Shown here in pieces: positions 15,646 through 23,700 of a DNA stretch of 24,066 bases (its first letter is position 1; each line of letters starts with the position of its first letter). A model generated the notes under the pieces. It did no database searches. It was given only the letters and a program-made list of their open reading frames with translations, and was not told the origin of the DNA. The translations under genes and the position numbers were made by a program. This DNA is from Euryarchaeota archaeon UBA105. GTDB lineage: Archaea; Thermoplasmatota; Poseidoniia; Poseidoniales; Thalassarchaeaceae. The stretch covers positions 8,364 through 32,429 of the forward strand of contig DALV01000028.1 of assembly GCA_002496905.1 (NCBI GenBank), written 5' to 3'.

Positions 15646-18600
15646 TCAAAGGAAGTCGCTTAGTGTCATTACCGTCACTGTATCGTCATTGAATAGGGAA
15701 TCAACGCTATCGGACAACCAATCAACGCGTTGCCTGGTGTAAAGATCAACTCCGTAATTCTCCATAACATGTTGAGTGACTTTGATGTATTTTCTAACAG
15801 ACCCTTCCGATACGGTCAGAACAATATTTCCACCACACATGGAAGAGGAATCATCTCTGCCATTAGACAAACCCCCTTCATTCCTCTTTCGCTGAATACA
15901 TCGACCTGCCAATGGCATTCTCCTGTATGACTGTCCGCATCTAACACAACGGACTTTCTGTCTAGTGAAAGCAACAAGATTTCCTCTTAAATCAGGTAAG
16001 AAGTGCGATTCAATAACCTGACTTGCAACCTTAGAAACATCAACTGGACGCAACTTTGATCCTAATTCCAATTGAGCATTCATTTTGTCGACCATAGTCT
16101 CCAATGTCTTGTAGGATGAATTAGCAGGACCCGCATCTAGAGCGCCGGAATCATGAGTCCAACCATATCCACGCAAGTCCCCATAAGTGCCGAGACGATG
16201 CTCAACAATTTCGATGTGAGATTTCAACTCAGCAGGATGTGGCTGTCCTTGAGAAGCCTCATAGAATGCTCTAGGGTATTGCCATGAGCAGTCTACATTC
16301 AATGCCTCTTTGTCAATCTCGGAGGGATTCAGCCTAGTGGTCAATACGAGAGGCGCATCCATCCTTCCTCCTCGATTGGCTGGAAGAATTGCTCTTGAGA
16401 AATTCAACAAACCATCCATCAACATCATGATACTGTCCTCATCACCATCACAATTGCGACGCTTGGCTGCATGGAATAGTGGGTGGGCATAACCGGCCGA
16501 TGCATCGGTCCAACCAATGATTCGACACAAAACGCCTCCAGAGGTGTGAGGCGCTAGACCAATTGCCAAATGGCCAACTAAATCATCAGCGGAGCTTACT
16601 CTGTAGAATGGTTCCATTCCATAGAATCTAGTCAGCAATTCATCGACGAAATTGCAAGTCGAAGTAAGATGCTCTATTGCTAGGGAGGAAGGAATGAAAT
16701 CCTGAGGAAATAACTCAAGGATTTGTTCATCTCCGGTTAGTGGGTTCCCGTCGACATCATGCGAGTATCCCAGTTTGCTTAGTATCTCCCAAGAAGTATG
16801 GATTTCAGAAGGTCGGAAATGAGTTACCGGCACATCAATCATATCGTATCTTGCGGTTCCATCTCTAAACACTGAGAGTTCATTTCTTGCTCTCAGTATG
16901 CCTTTTTCCAACGGTTCAGGTGTTTGTTCATAGGACATTAGACCCTTTACAGACTTGATCTTTTCAGGCAATCTGTCTAGGCCAAGAGAACGACGCTTGA
17001 CCTCAAGTAATCCTGCGACAGGAATACTTGTTCTTTGGCCTAATCTTCGAGGAGTTCTATTTCCTCTAATCGGCCGGGGGCGAGTCTTCCCTCCACATTC
17101 TTCAGGAACAGAAGAATCCGGTCGATTATGACATCGTAACATTGGTGACTCCATGCCACATTTTACACAAATTCGAGGGCCAGTTTCAACTCTAATTCGA
17201 CCTCGCTTTGCGGCTTCACCAAGCAAACGCTGCGGGCCACCATGGTCGCCAATTGGGAATAGCGAGTGGACTAATGGTTTCATTTGACGCCTGCTGGCTT
17301 TCTCAGGTCGACCCATTCTAGAACCGACTCGACAAGGTACTGCATCTTCCCATCTCAAATCGGATAATTTCCTGACTAGCCAAAGCGATCTATCTACCTC
17401 ATGATCATCTAGAAGATGTTGTGCTGCCATCAATTCCTTCGGGTTCGACGGACCTGGGTCTTCGATTGCTTCTGCCGCTTCGTCACCTTCTTTTTCGGTT
17501 TCGGCAATACTCATCCCTCTTTGTCGAGCGGCGGTTTGTGCTCTAACACGCTCTACATCACGCTCCGCTTCAATCTCCTCTCTTCGAACATCTTCCGCTC
17601 GGAGAGTTTCAGTCGCCACTCTAATTTTGACAACCCTATCCGTAACATGCGGTGCGGCGTCTGCGCGCATTTTGATTTGTGAGCCTTCTACCTCAAGTCC
17701 AAGCCCTTCCAATAACGCTTCCCACTTTGATGGGATTACAATATCTCCACGTCGGTGGTGGTGCTGTATTCCCAGAACCATTAGTGAAGATTTGATTACT
17801 CCATGTGTCTCAACTTTAGTCCATCTAGGCCAAACCCCTGTTGAAGGTATATCGAGTCCGATATCCTCGAGTTTTTGTTCAGGTGACCAGCCTCGAACAA
17901 CATCAGGAATCCTTAGACCCTTACTCTTGATTTTAGAATTCAACAGCGCCTCGATTAATTTCCCTGCAAATGATAGTGGTAAGTCCGACCACCATGGATT
18001 GAATGGAGGAGGGGGGGCGGTTCCGAATTTGATACAAATTTGCTTAATTTGTGACCAATCCATCTCAAGATTACGAAGGTGACGATTCCAATCTCTCTTA
18101 CGACGGACACGGTCCAAAGCTGGCTCTCCACCACGACTAATCGCACCATTGAATGCCAATCCCGGAGGCAAATGTTCTCTACTTACGCCAATTATTGATG
18201 CGAATTCTTCTACTTTTTGCGGTTGATCGAGATTCTCTGCGAGGTCAGCCGCCCACCAGTCTTTATTGTAAGGAGACGGAACAAGATTCTTGTTATTCTC
18301 AAGGAACTCGCCAAAGCCAACTAACATCTCTCCAGAGTCCCATAGGCTGACAACGTTATCCTTGATACTATTCCATTCCTCCTCCGAATCAATCCGATGG
18401 AATCCACCATCTTCGAGCAATACCATTGGCCCTTCGATATCGACAGCAGGAGTCACCGCTGCCGCCTTTCCGGGCCGCTCAACTTTCATCTGAGTTCCAA
18501 CTGCAAGGAATCCCTGCATCGCTTCCATAGATACGGGATTTATTCCTGCAGCAGCCAATCCAGAGGCCCTACTGCGACCATATCTTATTCGGAAAGCACC

Positions 18601-19614
18601 AGGCTGGCTGGGCTCACCAAAAACAGGTCTGCCAGCGATTACATCATCCATGAATCGAGAATCGGTTTTGATTACTCTACTCTTGAAAGAGGCTTCCTGC
18701 CCCTCAGTTTTTCCTTTAGAGGCAAAGTGAGCAATGAAATCCCACCCAGGAATGTTTAGTCGCTCTGTGTGTTTCTGAACTTTAGGGGCCTTGAGACATA
18801 ACCCTTCGCCAATTACCAGCAGAACTCCTCCTCTAACTCGGGCCCCATCGATATTGCGAACTTCCTTGAATCCCGAACATTCGATATCCTCTGTTGACTC
18901 TCCATTAATCATCACCGGACAGGCCCTTACAATCATTTCAATTTCTTCTGGTGGAGGTTTGTATTGCAATCCCTTTCGATAGAGTCCAAATTCCTCCTTC
19001 ACTCTCTCAACTTCGGGGGTACTAGGAATATATCGATTCAATCCTAGTTCGCGTCTAACCATATCGCCAATCAGTACACCAAGAGCCTGCGCAGTACCTC
19101 CTGCGGCTCTAATTGGTCCGCAGAATTCGATTGATAGGAACTCTGTCCCATCTTCATTATTGAGTATCTTAACATCGCCGATTCCTTCCAGAGGGGCGAC
19201 TAGAACGGCCTCAGTAAGTACTGCCAATCCGACACGAAGCCCCGTGTCTATCGATTGTCGAACATCGGCCGTTAGTTTGTGCATTCTTTTTCCAACGTCG
19301 ACGGCGATTTGAATCGAAGCAGTCTCACGATCCACCTTGCTAAGCAATTTACGTAAGTCATCCTCAATTCTAATTGGATCATCATCTGGAGTTGGTCTGA
19401 GGTATTCCTCAAGCAATTTCTCTGTCCTACTCGCCAAGTCCGCAGCACGCGGAATTTCAACAGTTTCGGCAAAATCCAAGCCTTGGGAACGAGCCTCTTC
19501 TGCGATTTGGTAAGCCCTCTCTGTATTTTCTTCAAGCCAGTCTCTGTAGGACGTCAGCTCGCTAGAAAGACGAGCCTCATCCACTACGATTTCTGGACTG
19601 TCTTGACCTACCAT
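15646..19614 (-). CDS. polC: DNA polymerase D large subunit DP2
   Basis: DP2 is the catalytic subunit of the archaeal replicative polymerase PolD, a double-psi beta-barrel enzyme related to RNA polymerase. From ATG 19614 it is 1322 residues. The N-terminus matches the family (ERAYQIAEEARSQGLDFAET then VEIPRAADLASR). The catalytic aspartates lie in NCDGDEDSIMML from residue 1054. A zinc-binding segment RICVKCGMESPMLRCHN lies near 816, and a C-terminal finger KVRCVRCGQSYRRMPLAGRC near 1221 is followed by the helical tail that usually contacts DP1 or PCNA. No intein interrupts the catalytic block. ATG 19671 adds 19 unconserved residues. DP1 is not in the window; priL lies nearby. Confidence 0.96.
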   Translation of the reverse strand: MVGQDSPEIVVDEARLSSELTSYRDWLEENTERAYQIAEEARSQGLDFAETVEIPRAADLASRTEKLLEEYLRPTPDDDPIRIEDDLRKLLSKVDRETASIQIAVDVGKRMHKLTADVRQSIDTGLRVGLAVLTEAVLVAPLEGIGDVKILNNEDGTEFLSIEFCGPIRAAGGTAQALGVLIGDMVRRELGLNRYIPSTPEVERVKEEFGLYRKGLQYKPPPEEIEMIVRACPVMINGESTEDIECSGFKEVRNIDGARVRGGVLLVIGEGLCLKAPKVQKHTERLNIPGWDFIAHFASKGKTEGQEASFKSRVIKTDSRFMDDVIAGRPVFGEPSQPGAFRIRYGRSRASGLAAAGINPVSMEAMQGFLAVGTQMKVERPGKAAAVTPAVDIEGPMVLLEDGGFHRIDSEEEWNSIKDNVVSLWDSGEMLVGFGEFLENNKNLVPSPYNKDWWAADLAENLDQPQKVEEFASIIGVSREHLPPGLAFNGAISRGGEPALDRVRRKRDWNRHLRNLEMDWSQIKQICIKFGTAPPPPFNPWWSDLPLSFAGKLIEALLNSKIKSKGLRIPDVVRGWSPEQKLEDIGLDIPSTGVWPRWTKVETHGVIKSSLMVLGIQHHHRRGDIVIPSKWEALLEGLGLEVEGSQIKMRADAAPHVTDRVVKIRVATETLRAEDVRREEIEAERDVERVRAQTAARQRGMSIAETEKEGDEAAEAIEDPGPSNPKELMAAQHLLDDHEVDRSLWLVRKLSDLRWEDAVPCRVGSRMGRPEKASRRQMKPLVHSLFPIGDHGGPQRLLGEAAKRGRIRVETGPRICVKCGMESPMLRCHNRPDSSVPEECGGKTRPRPIRGNRTPRRLGQRTSIPVAGLLEVKRRSLGLDRLPEKIKSVKGLMSYEQTPEPLEKGILRARNELSVFRDGTARYDMIDVPVTHFRPSEIHTSWEILSKLGYSHDVDGNPLTGDEQILELFPQDFIPSSLAIEHLTSTCNFVDELLTRFYGMEPFYRVSSADDLVGHLAIGLAPHTSGGVLCRIIGWTDASAGYAHPLFHAAKRRNCDGDEDSIMMLMDGLLNFSRAILPANRGGRMDAPLVLTTRLNPSEIDKEALNVDCSWQYPRAFYEASQGQPHPAELKSHIEIVEHRLGTYGDLRGYGWTHDSGALDAGPANSSYKTLETMVDKMNAQLELGSKLRPVDVSKVASQVIESHFLPDLRGNLVAFTRQKVRCVRCGQSYRRMPLAGRCIQRKRNEGGLSNGRDDSSSMCGGNIVLTVSEGSVRKYIKVTQHVMENYGVDLYTRQRVDWLSDSVDSLFNDDTVTVMTLSDFL

Positions 19615-19740
19615 GTCGCATACGCTCCGCTGCTGAACATTCGACGACCGCACGAGGCCGTCCAAGAACATTCACTGTCATCCTGCTCTTCTAACCCCTT
19701 CCGAGTGCGAACCTTCATCCGATTACCACCAAGCCGAAAT

Positions 19741-19746
19741 GGGAGG
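19741..19746 (+). promoter_or_regulatory. Shine-Dalgarno site of pyrE
   Basis: GGGAGG lies eight bases before ATG 19755 and fixes that start. No convincing TATA box is visible in the region shared with the divergent PolD gene. Confidence 0.5.
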
Positions 19747-19754
19747 GAAGAGGC

Positions 19755-20339
19755 ATGTCGACTACGGTTGCTGAAGCAAAACAACGTCTAATCGAACGTG
19801 TTCGTGATTTGGCATATCTACACTCTCCAGATGAATTATTCACTCTTGCCAGCGGCCGACAGAGTCCACATTTCTTTGATATGAAGCCAGTAATGATGGA
19901 TCCGGAGTGTGCTCATCTAATCGGCGTACTGCTCCACGCAGAAATAAAATCAATCGGTGGAGTTGACGCGGTCGGCGGGCTCGAATTAGGAGCGGTACCA
20001 CTCACTGGTATTGCGATTGCAAAGGCAGGAAAAGGATCTGACCTCCGAGGCTTCTTAGTTCGCAAAGAAGCAAAGGGGCGAGGCGGTCGTAAAACAGGAA
20101 ATCCACCTGGAATTGAGGGTTCAACCCTGCGAGAAGGTGACCGAGTTGTATTGTTGGAAGATGTAACGACAACCGGAGGCTCCGCTCTCAAAGCCGCTAA
20201 TCGACTAATCGATATGGGGTGCGATGTTGCGGCTTGCATTACTATTCTAGATCGAGAGGAAGGAGGCCAAGACGCCTTCAAATCTGCCGGAATTAGCTTG
20301 CATCCACTCATCCTTCGCTCGGATGTAACGGGTGAGTGA
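19755..20339 (+). CDS. pyrE: Orotate phosphoribosyltransferase
   Basis: It converts orotate and PRPP to orotidine monophosphate in pyrimidine synthesis. The 194-residue protein has the type I PRTase PRPP-binding loop VVLLEDVTTTGGSALKA at about residues 131-147, the N-terminal FTLASGRQSPHFFDMKP substrate segment near 29, GGLELGAVPLTGIAIA near 74 and the flexible-loop block FLVRKEAKGRGG. Length is normal. The stop (TGA at 20337-20339) directly abuts the ATG of the csaA-like gene, so the two are co-transcribed. OMP decarboxylase is not in the window. Confidence 0.93.
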   Translation: MSTTVAEAKQRLIERVRDLAYLHSPDELFTLASGRQSPHFFDMKPVMMDPECAHLIGVLLHAEIKSIGGVDAVGGLELGAVPLTGIAIAKAGKGSDLRGFLVRKEAKGRGGRKTGNPPGIEGSTLREGDRVVLLEDVTTTGGSALKAANRLIDMGCDVAACITILDREEGGQDAFKSAGISLHPLILRSDVTGE

Positions 20340-20735
20340 ATGTCGGAACACGTGATTGATTCCAGCGAGCCGTATCATCCTGACAAACTCGAAAAAAAGG
20401 ACTATGTCGGCGCGGCTGCTTACTTTGAATTGGATTTACGAACAGGTATCGTTCTCAAAATAGAAGATTTCCCAGAGATGCGTAAACCCTCTTACAAAAT
20501 TGAAGTTGATTTCGGGCCTGTCATTGGTAAGCTTTGGAGCTCGGCCCAGATTACTAACTATTCTCGAGCAGAGTTGGTTGGCCGAACCGTTGTAGGTGCC
20601 TTGAATCTTGGCGACAAGACGTTGCCAACGGGTTTTGTAAGCCAATTCCTTGTTTTAGGGGCCTTAGACCCAGATGGTACGGTTAGGCTGTTAGAACTTC
20701 CAGAAGGAGTCAACCCTGGGTCGATGGTTGCTTAG
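20340..20735 (+). CDS. csaA: CsaA-like tRNA-binding (OB-fold) protein
   Basis: CsaA/Trbp111-type proteins are small dimeric OB-fold proteins that bind tRNA; bacterial CsaA was also described as a chaperone linked to protein export. The 131-residue sequence follows the family closely: LDLRTGIVLKIEDFPEMRKP, SYKIEVDFG near residue 50, SSAQITNYSRAELVGRTVV near 67, FVSQFLVLGALDPDG near 100 and LLELPEGVNPGSMV at the end. The first 25 residues are extra and hydrophilic. The ATG follows the pyrE stop with no gap. CsaA occurs in bacteria and archaea, and transfer cannot be judged here. Confidence 0.9.
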   Translation: MSEHVIDSSEPYHPDKLEKKDYVGAAAYFELDLRTGIVLKIEDFPEMRKPSYKIEVDFGPVIGKLWSSAQITNYSRAELVGRTVVGALNLGDKTLPTGFVSQFLVLGALDPDGTVRLLELPEGVNPGSMVA

Positions 20736-20770
20736 AGACTATCAATAACCTCCTCTCAACCTCCGCAAAC

Positions 20771-21304
20771 ATGCAAGAAGAGGCGGGTTACGCCGATAGC
20801 GACCAAATCATGTCAGTGGAGTTCGACAGGAAGATTATCATTTACTGGTGGATGATGGCAAACGTAGGACTTCTGGCTTCAATGGTTGGAATAATACTAA
20901 TGCCAATCTGGATCCCGTTCGGGTGGCTTGTTCACAGGAAGCAGTACGAGCACATGAGCGGAGCCCTTACAGAACGCTCAATCAACATGCGCGTGGGTTG
21001 GCTGTTCAAGAAGCAACAGAACATCGCTCTGGACAAGCTGACCGACGTCTCGATACACGAGGGCCCGATTCTGAGCGCGTTCGGAGTCGTCAGGATGCAG
21101 TTCGAGACCGCGGGCGCCGCTCCGTTCATACTGACTGGGGTGAAGAATGCCAACGAGTTCCGAGACCTAGTCCTCAGGCAGAGGGACTCGCTGGTCTCAG
21201 CCCCATCTCCACAGTCTAACTCATCAACTGAATCCAGTGACGTTCTAATTGAAATCAGAGATTTACTCAAGGAAATCAATACCAATTTATCCAGTGAAGA
21301 GTGA
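20771..21304 (+). CDS. PH-domain (bPH_2, YdbS-like) membrane protein with a GC-rich core
   Basis: The 177-residue protein has an N-terminal pair of hydrophobic segments (IIYWWMMANVGLLASMVGII then LMPIWIPFGWLV, residues about 23-57). A bacterial-type PH domain follows, with YEHMSGALTERSINMRVGWL, NIALDKLTDVSIHEGPIL and FGVVRMQFETAG, the typical YdbS/YdbT order. A short Ser-rich linker and a final acidic amphipathic helix (SSDVLIEIRDLLKEINTNL) end it. Function is unknown; such proteins are membrane-associated. Bases about 20930-21210 use codons ending almost always in G or C (AAG, CAG, CTG, GAC, AGG), unlike the flanks and neighbours. ATG 20810 is an alternative start. Confidence 0.8.
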   Translation: MQEEAGYADSDQIMSVEFDRKIIIYWWMMANVGLLASMVGIILMPIWIPFGWLVHRKQYEHMSGALTERSINMRVGWLFKKQQNIALDKLTDVSIHEGPILSAFGVVRMQFETAGAAPFILTGVKNANEFRDLVLRQRDSLVSAPSPQSNSSTESSDVLIEIRDLLKEINTNLSSEE

Positions 21305-21350
21305 TTATTCAATCGTCATGCTATTGGACTAGACGCCACTCGTTATACTC

Positions 21351-21842
21351 ATGCCTACCATGGTTAGAATGACGACAAGCGCTGGAGATATTGACATTGC
21401 ACTGTATACAGAGGATTGTCCTGAGACAACAGGTAACTTCCTCAAATTGGTGGATGAGGAATTCTACAACGGATTACACTTTCACCGTGTAATTAAGAAT
21501 TTCATGATCCAAGGCGGATGCCCGAGATCAAAGGACCCGTTCGATGGAAGAGCAGGAACAGGCGGCCCTGGTTGGAAAATCCCTTGCGAGGCATCCGCAT
21601 TGGCAAAAAAACACGATAGACCTGGATTATTTTCTATGGCAAACGCAGGCCCTAACACAGGTGGCTCACAATTTTTCCTAACAACTGTTCCAACACCTTG
21701 GTTAGACGGAAATCACGCGGTTTTTGGAGAGGTTATCGAGGGCATGGAGAATGTCTACAAGATTGAGAACTGTGATACGAAGCCCGGAGATAGGCCTTAC
21801 GACCCTCAAAAAATCATCTCTGTTCAGCGATTAGAAGAGTAA
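21351..21842 (+). CDS. Cyclophilin-type peptidyl-prolyl cis-trans isomerase
   Basis: It isomerises Xaa-Pro bonds during protein folding. The 163-residue protein has the cyclophilin core: FHRVIKNFMIQGGCP with the catalytic Arg, GLFSMANAGPNTGGSQFFLT in the middle, and TPWLDGNHAVFGEVIEGMEN with the Trp and His of the proline pocket. A large insertion after the FMIQGG motif (residues about 60-85, containing RAGTGGPGWKIPCE) matches short bacterial and archaeal PpiB-like enzymes. No signal peptide is present, so it is cytoplasmic. ATG 21360 is an alternative start three codons in. Confidence 0.93.
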   Translation: MPTMVRMTTSAGDIDIALYTEDCPETTGNFLKLVDEEFYNGLHFHRVIKNFMIQGGCPRSKDPFDGRAGTGGPGWKIPCEASALAKKHDRPGLFSMANAGPNTGGSQFFLTTVPTPWLDGNHAVFGEVIEGMENVYKIENCDTKPGDRPYDPQKIISVQRLEE

Positions 21843-21860
21843 TCGTAGCATACAAAGCCA

Positions 21861-21890
21861 ATAATTAATTTTATTAATAACTAATTAAGC
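21861..21890 (+). promoter_or_regulatory. AT-rich promoter and candidate operator of the RHH-fumarase gene
   Basis: ATTAAT at 21864 and 21873, and TAATTA at 21882, are palindromic hexamers spaced exactly nine bases apart. The TATA-like part (about 21868-21876) lies 24-31 bases before ATG 21899, so the transcript is probably leaderless and the site would overlap TBP binding. Regular short palindromes are typical of operators bound by RHH dimers. Operator function is inferred. Confidence 0.5.
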
Positions 21891-21898
21891 GCCTGTTT

Positions 21899-23500
21899 AT
21901 GGCCAAACATCGGGCGGGCGACCGTCGCATAATCAGTATCAGCATACCAGAAGAGCTTGCAAGGAAGCTAGACAGAAGGGTCGGAAAAGGCCGAAATGAT
22001 GGCAGATCCGCAACAATAACAAAAATGATACAAAACGGCCTGGAAACTGAGCAAATTGTAGCAATACAAACTCCAGTTAGCGAGCAAAGAAGTGCATCCG
22101 GAGTCCCAGGTGAAATCAGAATTGAAAAAGATACAATGGGAGAGTTAGAAGTCCCAGGGGATAGATACTTTGGAGCACAAACCGCTCGCTCGCTAATCAA
22201 CTTTGATATAGGCACTGACACGATGCCGCCATCTGTAATCAGAGCCTTCGGAATTCTAAAACAAGCGGCGGCAGAAACTAATGTCGATCTCGGCCAATTG
22301 GACCCTCAGATTGGCGCCCTAATTTCTTCTGCTTGCGATGAAGTAATCTCCGGCTCATTGGATGAACATTTTCCGCTTCGAGTTTGGCAAACGGGTTCGG
22401 GGACACAAACCAACATGAATAGTAACGAAGTAGTTGCTAATCGAGCAATAGAGATGGCTGGGGGAGAATTAGGTAGCAAATCACCAGTGCACCCGAATGA
22501 TCATGTTAATCGCGGTCAATCCAGCAACGACACTTTCCCAACAGCAATGCACATCGCAGCCGCCGAGGAAATCCACCATCGATTATTGCCTGCAGTTAGA
22601 CTACTACACAACGCTCTGGCAACAAAGGCGGATGAGTTCGAAAATATAGTAAAAATCGGCCGAACTCACCTAATGGATGCAGTCCCACTTACTCTTGGTC
22701 AAGAATTCGGCGGCTATGTTTCCATGTTATCATCTGATATTCGTCGTATTGAAGCCGCTTGGGACGATTTACTAGAATTGGCTCTGGGTGGTACAGCAGT
22801 TGGAACGGGCCTAAACACCCATTACGAATTCGCCGACAAAGTAGCCGATAGAATCGCCGACAAGACCCAATTACCATTCGTCTCGGCTGAAAATAAATTT
22901 GCTCAATTAGCTGCTCATGACGCAATCGTAGCTGCTTCAGGGGCACTCAACACTCTCGCTGTAAGTCTAATGAAGATTGCAAATGATATTCGTTGGATGG
23001 GTTCAGGGCCACGCTGCGGATTTGGCGAATTATCTCTACCAGCCAATGAACCAGGGTCGAGCATCATGCCAGGAAAGGTGAATCCAACTCAATCCGAAGC
23101 TATGACAATGGTGTGCTGCCAGGTAATGGGCAACCACACAGCGATTAGCGTTGGAGGCAGCCAAGGAAATTTTGAACTCAACGTCTACAAGCCTTTGATG
23201 ATCTACAATTTACTACACAGCACTAGGTTACTTGCAGACACTTGTAGGGCCTTTACTGAGAAATGTGTTGATGGGCTTGAAGCCAATGAAGGAGTAATCG
23301 CTTCTCATCTTGAGAATAGTTTGATGCTGGTCACAGCTCTGAACAATCACATTGGATATGATAGCGCTGCAAAGATTGCAAAACACGCTCACTCAAGTGG
23401 TTCTACGCTAAGAGAATCAGCGCTTGAACTTGGATTAGTCACAAACGATCAATTTGACCAATGGGTGAAACCTAGAGAGATGATAGGCCCTAAGGAGTAG
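21899..23500 (+). CDS. fumC: Class II fumarase with N-terminal ribbon-helix-helix DNA-binding domain
   Basis: Residues 74-533 form a complete class II fumarase (fumarate to L-malate): [20 protein letters not shown] at the start, GSGTQTNMN from 166, SSND at 208-211, [11 protein letters not shown] with the catalytic His at 257, and the signature [11 protein letters not shown] at 386-396. Residues about 9-49 are an RHH domain: strand [12 protein letters not shown], helix [12 protein letters not shown], turn, second helix [14 protein letters not shown] 24-residue linker joins them. No ATG or GTG lies between residue 55 and M80, and the promoter sits just before codon 1, so the extension is probably translated. 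Fumarases normally start near residue 74. A frameshift or assembly error joining two genes is possible but not suggested by the sequence. Confidence 0.92.
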   Translation: MAKHRAGDRRIISISIPEELARKLDRRVGKGRNDGRSATITKMIQNGLETEQIVAIQTPVSEQRSASGVPGEIRIEKDTMGELEVPGDRYFGAQTARSLINFDIGTDTMPPSVIRAFGILKQAAAETNVDLGQLDPQIGALISSACDEVISGSLDEHFPLRVWQTGSGTQTNMNSNEVVANRAIEMAGGELGSKSPVHPNDHVNRGQSSNDTFPTAMHIAAAEEIHHRLLPAVRLLHNALATKADEFENIVKIGRTHLMDAVPLTLGQEFGGYVSMLSSDIRRIEAAWDDLLELALGGTAVGTGLNTHYEFADKVADRIADKTQLPFVSAENKFAQLAAHDAIVAASGALNTLAVSLMKIANDIRWMGSGPRCGFGELSLPANEPGSSIMPGKVNPTQSEAMTMVCCQVMGNHTAISVGGSQGNFELNVYKPLMIYNLLHSTRLLADTCRAFTEKCVDGLEANEGVIASHLENSLMLVTALNNHIGYDSAAKIAKHAHSSGSTLRESALELGLVTNDQFDQWVKPREMIGPKE

Positions 23501-23510
23501 TCTAACTGGA

Positions 23511-23527
23511 GTTAGTTCTGAACTAAC
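23511..23527. promoter_or_regulatory. Perfect 17-bp palindrome after fumC
   Basis: GTTAGTTC and GAACTAAC flank a single T. The stem overlaps a second pairing, CTAAC at 23502-23506 with GTTAG at 23511-23515. It begins ten bases after the fumC stop. It may be a transcript-end hairpin or a protein-binding operator; the AACTAA core also occurs in the fumC promoter (21879-21884). Confidence 0.45.
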
Positions 23528-23532
23528 GAAAT

Positions 23533-23540
23533 CATATATT
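23533..23540 (+). promoter_or_regulatory. Possible TATA box for a plus-strand small RNA
   Basis: CATATATT follows the palindrome and resembles the metK box. A TSS would fall near 23560, just before the hairpin-rich segment. No ORF of note follows, so if used it would make a non-coding RNA. Confidence 0.4.
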
Positions 23541-23700
23541 GGAGGGAGATAGCCTCCGCAATGATTGATAATTAGATGGAATGGGGCTCAGCCGTACTTT
23601 GGTACAAGGTGGGAGCAGCAGGGGGTTCTGCACATGGGGGAGCATCCCCCCCTGCTATCTCCGCAGGGTCCGGTTCCATCCGGGCTTGCGCCCTTTTTTT
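23541..23700 (+). ncRNA. Hairpin-rich segment ending in GC stem plus T7: candidate small RNA
   Basis: Perfect complementary blocks are GGAGG/CCTCC (23541-23545, 23553-23557), GATGGAA/TTCCATC (23575-23581, 23674-23680) as an outer closing helix, GTAC/GTAC with a TTTG loop (23594-23605), and AGCAGGGGG/CCCCCTGCT (23617-23625, 23648-23656) continued by GGAG/CTCC. The alternative GGGGGA/TCCCCC (23636-23641, 23645-23650) competes for the same C-run. GGGC/GCCC (23682-23693) followed by seven Ts looks like a terminator. The nesting suggests a real folded RNA of about 120-140 bases. It matches no family recognised here. The strand is uncertain because the last hairpin has a GCAA tetraloop on the minus strand. 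Confidence 0.4.
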
